Position numbers and translations under genes: made by a program. Shown one piece after another: positions 56,911-64,000 of a DNA stretch of 64,000 nt. Position 1 is the stretch's first letter. Each line of letters opens with the position of its first letter. The DNA is from Proteles cristata cristata (lineage: Eukaryota; Chordata; Mammalia; Carnivora; Hyaenidae): contig JAESUZ010004141.1 of NCBI GenBank assembly GCA_017311185.1, forward strand, positions 310,001-374,000, given 5' to 3'. The notes under the pieces are model-generated. The model did no database searches and was not told where the DNA came from. It saw only the letters and a program-made list of their open reading frames with translations.

Positions 56911-57125
56911 ATAGTAACTAATATTTATTATTAAGCATTAACTTAATGCAAAGCACAGTAGTAAACACATACCACAGCCCTGTGAGGTAAGAACTGCCGT
57001 CCCATTATATACTTAAGGAAATGGCAACAAAGTGAGGCAGAGTTGCTTGTCAGGACCGTGCAGCCAGTGAGGCATAAATCTAGGACTCAAACTCAGATCT
57101 GCCTGCCCTAGAGGCTAAGCTTTAA
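56911..57125 (-). mobile_element. MIR, antisense
   Basis: It reads AATATTTATTATTAAGCATT, CAAAGCACAGTAGTAAACAC, CAGCCCTGTGAGGTAAGAAC and AGGACTCAAACTCAGATCTG, nearly full length. Confidence 0.9.
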
Positions 57126-57699
57126 ACCACTAATGGCATAGAAAGAACAGAGACGTCACTCTCTAATTCCAAATAATCCCCTACTCTCCAGATGCTTTCC
57201 ACACCACACCACACACGTGCACACATATGTGAACAGACAGCCTGACTCTTCCAAAGTCCACATAGTTCAAAATGAAGGAAGTGCCGAGGAGGCAGAAGCC
57301 TTGGGTCCCAGCTCAGGCTGCCACACAGCAGCCTTTCTTAGTGTTGCCCAGAAAACAGATGGGCTGCATTTTGGCCAGAGGTGGAGATTCTAGGTCACTC
57401 TCTCCCCTTTGAGCCCTCCCATTGCAGCTGAATTGTCTGCAAAGAGCTCAGTACAGGAGATAAAGAAGCAAAGACCTTATTTCTTTCAGTTAAGTTAGAT
57501 GAAACGTGCGCATCAGATTGAGCGTGTGAAGTATGACCATCAGTTTGCCAGCAGCTGCATGTCATTTTCGCCATTGCTTGTCCATTCCTTTATCTGATGT
57601 GGAAGGCCTGTGCCTTTACCAAGAGCACCCTCCCAAGCCCCGTGAGTGAGCCAAGCCCATGGCGGGGACACGGGACAGCTTTGTAAGACAATATTCAGC

Positions 57700-57825
57700 A
57701 GGAGTTACTGACCTAATCTTTAAGCTCAGAATTTCTCATCTATGAAATGGAGCTTGAAACAGAACCTACCTCCTGGAGTTTCTATGAGGATTAAATGAGA
57801 TAATACATCCAAATTGTGGCAAAGA
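57700..57825 (+). mobile_element. MIR
   Basis: It reads TTTCTCATCTATGAAATGGA, CCTACCTCCTGGAGTTTCTA and TGAGGATTAAATGAGATAAT, in + orientation. Confidence 0.85.
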
Positions 57826-58483
57826 CTGGCCGTTGCCACACCCAACATCAGGCCTCTCCTTTCTGACTAAACAACCCCTACATGACAGAGGGGGGAGGGG
57901 GGTGTCAATGTGCTTGACTAAACAATGACACTGTTCTCCTTTGCAGATGGGAGTGGCCGGTAGATGTCAGCAGTAGTTGTTGGGGGGGTGGGGGGGAACA
58001 ATGATAGAGAGGCACGATCCTTTTGCGTCTCTTGTTTCTTCTTCTTCTTCTTTATCCAAAACGCGGAGGTGGTTTGGATAAACACCAAAACACTTTAGCT
58101 GGAGCTAAAGTGGCAACGACAAAGCAACTTTGAGGACAAAAGCCACATGCCAAGGACAGCAGACCAGAAAGACAGAAGTAGCCCGAGGAGGCATTGAGAC
58201 TGCAGAGTCTGCATACAGCCCTGCACAGCCTGCTGTGGACTTCGTCAGTGGGAGAGAGCTTGTACCGCTGTCTTATTTAAGTCCATGTTGTTTCGGGTCT
58301 CCTCACTAGCAAGCAAATGGAATCAATCTGATGCAACCGAACATGTGATGCAGTGCAAGGTGCCAAGTACTCCGTGCCCCATAGCTGGTTCGCACCTGTG
58401 CGGAAAGGACAGAACAGGTTCTGCCCACAGCACTATAATGTCTGAAGGAATATTAGAAGCCATCCCCTGTGACCTCCAGGTCC

Positions 58484-58642
58484 GTAGTCCTCACCTTGAC
58501 TGCACATGACAAAGGCTTGGGAAGGTTTGAAAATCTGGTGCCCAGGGCAATTCAATGAGAGTGCTTGGGTTGGGACCTGGGCATTAGGATGTCTTCAATC
58601 TCCCGGAGCATTCCAGTGCATAGGCATGGTTGAAAATCTGCT
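58484..58642 (+). mobile_element. MER5A-type hAT remnant
   Basis: It reads GTAGTCCTCACCTTGACTGC, TGGGTTGGGACCTGGGCATT, and a 3' end CAGTGCATAGGCATGGTTGA followed by GAAAATCTGCT. The ends are roughly inverted. Confidence 0.7.
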
Positions 58643-58932
58643 CTGTGTAGATGGGAGAATGCCTTCTACTAAATTAAAGACTTGTGTTTGAAAACATGTA
58701 TTTATTTTGTAGAATCACTCATGAAAGCTCAGAAATAACAGCTAGAAAAAGAACTTGAAGTCAAATTCAGTCTTCCTCCTCTTAGCCAGGAAAAGGCAAG
58801 TCCTATTTTTATAGCTGGAACACTTGAGAAATAGGGTGCTTAGGTGGCTCACCTATAGCCCACACCTAATTACCTGTAGATTGGAAAGTAAACTCCATGT
58901 CTCCTGTCTGCAAGAACAGTGTTTTGTCCATA

Positions 58933-59160
58933 GGGCGCCTGGGGGGCTCAGTCGGTTAAGCATCCAATTTCAGCTCAGGTCATGATCTCACAGCTTGTGA
59001 ATTTGAGCCCCACATCGGGCTCTGTGTTGATGGCTCAGAGCCTGGAGCCTGCTTCAGATTAAGTCTCCCTCTCTTTCTGCCCCTCCTCTGCTCGCTCGCT
59101 CTCTCTCTCTCTCTCTCTAACACACAAAAATAAATTAAAATGTTTAAAAAAAAAAAAAAA
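58933..59160 (+). mobile_element. CanSINE
   Basis: The head is GGGCGCCTGGGGGGCTCAGTCG, the tail A-rich. The duplication TTTGTCCATA lies at 58923-58932 and 59179-59188, so 18 bases of extra sequence separate tail and right duplication copy, or the duplication is longer and eroded. Confidence 0.93.
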
Positions 59161-59289
59161 GGATGAGCAAAGCATTGCTTTGTCCATACCATCACACCAC
59201 CAGGACAAGAAGATTCCAGAGAAGGCCTCTCTACCCCAGGCAAGCCCATTCTCCTCAAGCATTTGTTCTACAAAAATGTTTAAGCTAGG

Positions 59290-59499
59290 GGGCACCTGGG
59301 TGGCTCAGTTGGTTAAGCGTCCGACTTCGGCTCAGGTCATGATCTCATGGTTGTGGGTTCAAGCCCCGCATGAGGCTCTGTGCTGACGGCCAGTTCAGTG
59401 CCTGGAGCCTGTTTCGGATTCTGTGTCTCCCTCTCTCTCTGACCCTCCCCTGTTCACACTGTCTCTATTTCTCTCTCAAAAATAAATAAAACATTTAAA
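59290..59499 (+). mobile_element. CanSINE
   Basis: The copy is flanked by a perfect 18-bp duplication, AAAAATGTTTAAGCTAGG (59272-59289 and 59500-59517), so it is a recent insertion. Confidence 0.97.
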
Positions 59500-59517
59500 A
59501 AAAATGTTTAAGCTAGG

Positions 59518-60270
59518 ATGTTGCCAAGTATTTCATAAATGTGAAACTTAGGTTAATAACTTTGATCGATTAGCCAACTTTGGCTTGGCTGGCTCAAAGT
59601 TAGAAATTGGTAGACTTCTTCATTGATAGGAAAAATAAACTTCTTCAGAAAGAAGTCAGAGGGAGGAAAGAACCTAATACCTTTATTTTGTAAAGGGAAG
59701 GTTTAAAAGCAAAAATTCACAGAACTTCTAAGCTGATTAAATGTCCAGGTAGTTAGCTAATAAGCTAGTCAATCTTGGTTCTTTTTGTTCCTCACAACAG
59801 AACAGATTTGCAGACTTGAACTGGAAGAGAGATTTCCAAACCTCTGACTTGGCAACTTTCTGGGTATAGAGAAAAACAAAGTTGGCATTTTACTTTAGTA
59901 AGTACAGGGAGAAGGAATGAAAGTGTCCACCCTGAAAATTATTGCTTTCTTACCAATTAACCTGTGTGCTTGGTAGATGTTTGTCACTTACTTTACTTCC
60001 GTCTGTGCATGTGACTTTGTGTCTGTCTTTTAGACTCTACTTTTCCTTATCAACAAGAACCACTGAATCAATAACAAAAACTTGGTAAGAAGTAAAGGTG
60101 CTTACTAAGTGGGAGAAGGTTGTAACACACAACAGAAATGTTAATGGTACTCCACAGCCCTAAATTACTTCTTGTTACAAGTTTGACTGAGTTCCTGCAA
60201 GAGAGAAGTTCCAATATTAGATGGTTACTACAGGTTTTCCTTGTTTTACTGAATTTTCACTTCCCTTTAA
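59518..60270 (-). other. POU2AF1: POU2AF1 intron 1, unassigned part
   Basis: AT-rich unique-looking sequence between SINEs. I see no exon or repeat that I can name. Confidence 0.5.
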
Positions 60271-60285
60271 AAATTGGCTATTTAG

Positions 60286-60476
60286 GGGTACCTGAATGGC
60301 TCAGTCAGTTGAACGTCCAACTTTGGTTCAGGTCATGATCTCAGGGCTTATAAATCTGAGCCCTCTGTCAGGCTCTATGCTGACAACTCAGAGCCTGGAG
60401 CCTACTTCGGATTCTCGGTCTCTGTCTCTGTCTCTGTCTGTCTCTCAAAAGTAAACATTTAAAAAAATTGGTTACA
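60286..60476 (+). mobile_element. CanSINE, first of a tandem pair
   Basis: The head is GGGTACCTGAATGGCTCAGTCAG; the body is shortened and has (TCTCTG)n in place of (CT)n. It starts right after AAATTGGCTATTTAG (60271-60285) and ends in AAAAAAATTGGTTACAG. Confidence 0.93.
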
Positions 60477-60692
60477 GGGGCACCTGGGTGGCTCCGTTGC
60501 TTAAGCATCCCACTTCAGCTCAGGTCATGCTCTCATGGTTTGTGGGTTTGAGCCCCACATCGGGTCCTGTGCTGACAGCTCAGTGCCTGAAGCCTGCTTC
60601 AAATTCTGTATCTCCTTCTCTCTCTGCCCCAGCCCTGCTCACACTCGGTTTCTCTGTCTCTCAAAAATAAATAAATGTTAAAGAAATGTTTT
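60477..60692 (+). mobile_element. CanSINE, second of a tandem pair
   Basis: The head is GGGGCACCTGGGTGGCTCCG. It ends just before AAATTGGCTATTTAG (60693-60707), the same sequence that precedes the first copy. A degraded version (AAATTGGTTACAG) separates the two. Confidence 0.95.
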
Positions 60693-61110
60693 AAATTGGC
60701 TATTTAGTGGAACTCTGGAATAAAATCCAGAGTTTTATGTTCGTGAGAATTTAGAGTTCCTAATGATCTATTTGTGAACCTCTGCTCTGTTGAAGTTGTT
60801 GGAAAGCAACATTCATGCCATAATAGCTTAATAATAACTATTTCCTGTTCGCAAGGTGCCTCCCTGGGCACCCCAGCAAAGAAACACCCAGAACAGCCAG
60901 GCCATGTCTATAGGGCATCAGGACAACTCGCCAGTTCAAAGAAAATCGGGCAGCCTGCCTTTCATTATCATGTAAATCTTCCCTTACGCAAAGAACAACA
61001 ATAAAAAGCTGTTATGTGACTCATTCATTTTCTAACAAATGGTGTTGAGTTTATTATACATGGTTCCATAGCTTTTAAGGAAGAAATCAATCAAATCAAA
61101 TTTCAGCATT

Positions 61111-61118
61111 ATGCAAAT
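61111..61118 (+). promoter_or_regulatory. POU2AF1: Octamer ATGCAAAT in POU2AF1 intron 1
   Basis: A perfect octamer in CAGCATTATGCAAATCATTTAATC, with no recognised repeat. The flank GCATTATGCAAAT is shared with the octamer at 24270. Confidence 0.45.
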
Positions 61119-61235
61119 CATTTAATCAATTGACTGCCAATTTTATCTCCCACTGGTGCTGGCATTGTGTGACCCCAGGAGGCAGAGAAACCTAAGGAAA
61201 TGGGTATCTAAAGTATGAACCAAATCATTTTAGTT

Positions 61236-61452
61236 CAGAGGTCGGTAAACTATTTTCTGTAAACGACCAGATAGTACATATTTTAGGCTTTGTAGGTCCT
61301 ATAGTGTCTCGGATACCTACTCAGCTCTTCCGTTGTAACAAAAGCAGCCCAATGATATATGGATAGATATGGCTATGTTCTGATACAATTTTATTTGCAC
61401 AAACAGGTGGTGGGACCCATTTGGCACTCAGGCTATGGTTTGCAGACCCCTG
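61236..61452 (+). mobile_element. hAT-type MITE with visible terminal inverted repeats
   Basis: The left end CAGAGGTCGGTAAACT is the near-complement of the right end GGTTTGCAGACCCCTG. The interior reads TAGTACATATTTTAGGCTTT and AATTTTATTTGCACAAACAG, a widespread mammalian family whose name I am not sure of. Flanking 8-bp duplications are eroded. Confidence 0.85.
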
Positions 61453-61669
61453 GCCGTGGGAAATTGTTTGAAAGATGTCATCACACAAGAGTATTTTGAT
61501 GATGTCTCTTTATTCTAATCAAAGTGTGGAAAAGGAGAGACAGGAAGGAATTTAATGTAACCCTGATCCCTCCAGATGGACACACAGGAGATGCCAGAGG
61601 ACAGCAAGTGCTCTCTCACCACTCTCAGAAGACGTGATAACACTACCTACATTCCCTACTTTAGCTCCG

Positions 61670-61790
61670 ACAGAAGCCTTGTAAGGCAGACATCAAAATT
61701 CCCATTTTCCAGATTTGTAAGAATCTGAGAAGGTTGAATAATTAAGCTGCCGAGCCAACTTTCAAACCCAGACCTGCCTCACCTTCGCTT
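61670..61790 (-). mobile_element. MIR, antisense
   Basis: It reads CCCATTTTCCAGATTTGTAA, GAATCTGAGAAGGTTGAATA and TTTCAAACCCAGACCTGCC. Confidence 0.75.
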
Positions 61791-64000
61791 CTGCTGTTTC
61801 TACTGCACTGTGACCAGTCGTCCTTAACAAGGACCTCTCGCTGGAGTGGATGTGAATTCACATCCACTTGGGACCTGAAGGTTGAAGTGCAGAGCCCAGA
61901 AGAAGAAGCTGCACATGGCGTGACTTCTTTATCTAACTGGCAGGTCAAGCAAAGCTCAGATCCATGGATGGGGCTCGAAGATCTCCACTTCTGTGTGCCA
62001 TCAGCTCTGAGCTGATCTGAACCAGAGTCTGTGTTCACAAACAGGGATCATGGGCCAGGTAGGGAGGAGACAACATTTACAGAGTGGATGTTTTCTTAAC
62101 CCTTTCCAGAACCCCATAGCACAGTCATTTCAGATCGTGGCCCGAGGGTGTTTTCTGAAAAAAGAAAGTGCCTTTTCAGCACTCTTGGTGCCTGATTTCA
62201 AACTCTGCCCTTCCATCAGGTGATTCGAAGTGGGCTGACAATGCTGCCCTGTTTTTACTGGTTTCCCCACAGAACCCAGTCACATAGGTCCCCTCAGTTT
62301 CCTGGACAAGGGTGTTACTTGGATCCGGGGTAAGGGGTCCAGTGCCAAGGGCCTTTCTTAATTCCCTTTAAGGTGCCAAAGGACAATTAAAGAGAATTTG
62401 GATTGTATGCATCCGAACAGGTAGAACCATCACCCCAGTTATTCCGCTGATGAGTTTACAGTACGGTCTCCCTAAGGATGCGGATTTGCTGGATCTGACT
62501 GACATCCAGGGTGTCAGCAAGAAACATGCCTCCAGTATCCCCTTAAGAAAAAAACACACACATATACACAGACAAAAAACAAAAACCAAAAAATAGCTGC
62601 TAATCTCTCAAGGGGAATTAAAGAAGGAAAAATGTAGTGCATAACCAAGAGGGGGGAATACGGCGGCTTGTGAATGCAGGAAAGCAACCTGTGTCTCAGA
62701 CACTGACGCAAAACCAGAGCAATCAACAATATGGTAGCATGTCAGCTTACCACGGTACGGGTAGCTCTGAGGAATAGATAGTGTTTTTACCTCATTTTAC
62801 ATATGAGAAGCCTACAAATTAAAAAAAAAAAGAAAAAAGGAAAATGACTTACTCTGAATAGGTAGGAACCAAGGCAGAAGTCCCCCCGAGGGCTCGTATA
62901 AAGTCCACCAATTCAGCTCTAAGCGTGAGGGGCATATAGACACTCAGAACTTCCAGTAAAGACAGTAATGCCTACCCTTGGCTGGATATTCCTCCTGTGG
63001 GGCCAGCTGCTATTACCTCTGCAGGTCAGGGTCTTGCTTCATGTAACTGTGCACACCACCCATATTAGCATATCTCTAATTATCTTGGAAGGATTCCACA
63101 GCTCTCCAGCCCAAATTGAAGTTCATCTCTTTTTATTTAAAAAAAATTGCATCTTGCCAACATCAAACAACAACGAGACCTCACAACCTGAGAAATTTTG
63201 AAATCTCTCCTCTGAATTATCCATTAACATGTTCAATTCCAGAGAATTTACACAAGTAGTAAAGGAAACAGCGAGTTGGCGATAGAGGACTATAAATTCC
63301 ATTTTAATCGATGGAGGTATATTTTCAGAACTTTAAGACTTCCAAGAGAATATCTTTCTGTAAAATAAAGACTCCCCAATTTATCTTCTGTAAATGTAGA
63401 TTCTCTTCTATGAGGTGTGCTTGAAGTAGGCTGTACATGAATTTGTTAAAAGACACTGTAAAGAACTGATCACCTTTGATAAGACAGAGTGATTTTTTTT
63501 TTTTTTTTTTGGTAATATTGGTCTCTTGAGGTAGCACAGAACTAAACCCCAGTAAGGTTCAAGTCTCATGAGGCTGTTGAGCTGACTTTGTTTTTTCAAG
63601 AAAGGAATGTCATAGATAATCTCTGTATGATTTCAATTATTAATAACAGGAGTCTCTGTTTGATCCCACAAATGGAAAGTAAAGTTCACAGTTGTTCCAT
63701 CCCACCCCAGGGATAAACGTTAAGGTTTAAAGATACACCCGCTGCCCCCTTGCTCTGGGACACACGGCCTCGCCACCGAGCACTGAGAAGAGTGACAATA
63801 GGCAGGACAGCGGAGCCAGGGAGGCAGACCGGACCCGAGCCAAGTTTCCACACTGTCCCAGCGCGCTCGCAAACAGATGACGCCTCCGGCCCAAACCTAA
63901 GTCACTCAGCCAGCAACAGGCCCGAGAACTTGAACCCCGGGCCACAGAGCACCCGCAGATGAAAACTAAAGCCAGTCATGTGAAGGACCCCATGGCTTTC

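Larger units (their letters stand above)
57126..58932 (-). other. POU2AF1: POU2AF1 intron 1, mixed part
   Basis: It contains a MIR (57700-57825), a MER5 remnant (58484-58642), two G-rich runs (57889-57902 and 57979-57995) and a short (CTT)n run at 58036-58050. No exon is recognised. Confidence 0.55.
60708..64000 (-). other. POU2AF1: POU2AF1 intron 1, right part of window
   Basis: Besides an octamer, a hAT-type MITE and a MIR (listed separately), there are A-rich (62820-62838) and T-rich (63492-63511) runs and otherwise unassigned sequence. No - strand ATG exon resembling MLWQKPT was found, so exon 1 probably lies to the right of the window. Confidence 0.5.

Noticed and set aside
3569..60692. 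tRNA-like heads (GGTTCGAGCCC-type B boxes) in 25 elements
   Set aside because: They belong to tRNA-Lys-derived SINEs, have no cloverleaf of tRNA quality, and carry CT-rich and A-rich SINE bodies.
1..64000. CRISPR arrays, operons, phage or bacterial mobile elements
   Set aside because: Nothing of the kind is present; the sequence is vertebrate nuclear DNA with spliced genes and SINEs.

Overview
The window is mammalian nuclear DNA, and the repeats point to a carnivore, most likely a cat-family species. I count 25 copies of a tRNA-Lys-derived CanSINE (head reading GGGGCGCCTGGGTGGCTCAG, then a CT-rich stretch and an AATAAA/A-rich tail), many with intact target-site duplications. Old mammalian MIR, L2, L1, hAT-type and LTR remnants fill much of the rest. 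There are no bacterial, phage or CRISPR features.

Only two genes are supported, and they are paralogous coactivators of octamer-binding POU2F transcription factors. At the left edge (1201-3480, + strand) are the last two coding exons and 3' UTR of POU2AF3 (COLCA2/OCA-T2); its exon for the POU-binding peptide lies to the left of the window. At 40.3-45.9 kb on the - strand are coding exons 2 to 5 and the 3' UTR of POU2AF1 (OCA-B/BOB.1/OBF-1). Its short first coding exon was not found, so 45855-64000 is read as part of a first intron of at least 18 kb. The genes are tail to tail, about 37 kb apart, and their last two coding exons share the same intron phases.

Layout: 1-3480 POU2AF3 end; 3481-40314 intergenic, with 21 SINEs, two larger L1 remnants, several smaller L1 ends, one LTR and many MIRs; 40315-45854 POU2AF1; 45855-64000 POU2AF1 intron 1. 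No CanSINE lies between about 38.92 and 58.93 kb, a stretch covering POU2AF1 and most of its visible intron.

The observations most worth following are: (i) eight perfect octamers (ATGCAAAT or ATTTGCAT), more than base composition predicts, in a locus whose products coactivate octamer-bound POU2F proteins; (ii) a compact TATA / short leader / ATG / consensus splice donor arrangement at 53477-53568 on the strand opposite POU2AF1, a candidate first exon of an unannotated transcript; (iii) the 20-kb SINE-free block; (iv) an approximately 230-bp GAA repeat grown from a SINE tail; and (v) UG-rich and pyrimidine-rich tracts in the POU2AF1 3' UTR. All reading was by eye, so repeat boundaries are approximate unless a duplication is given.
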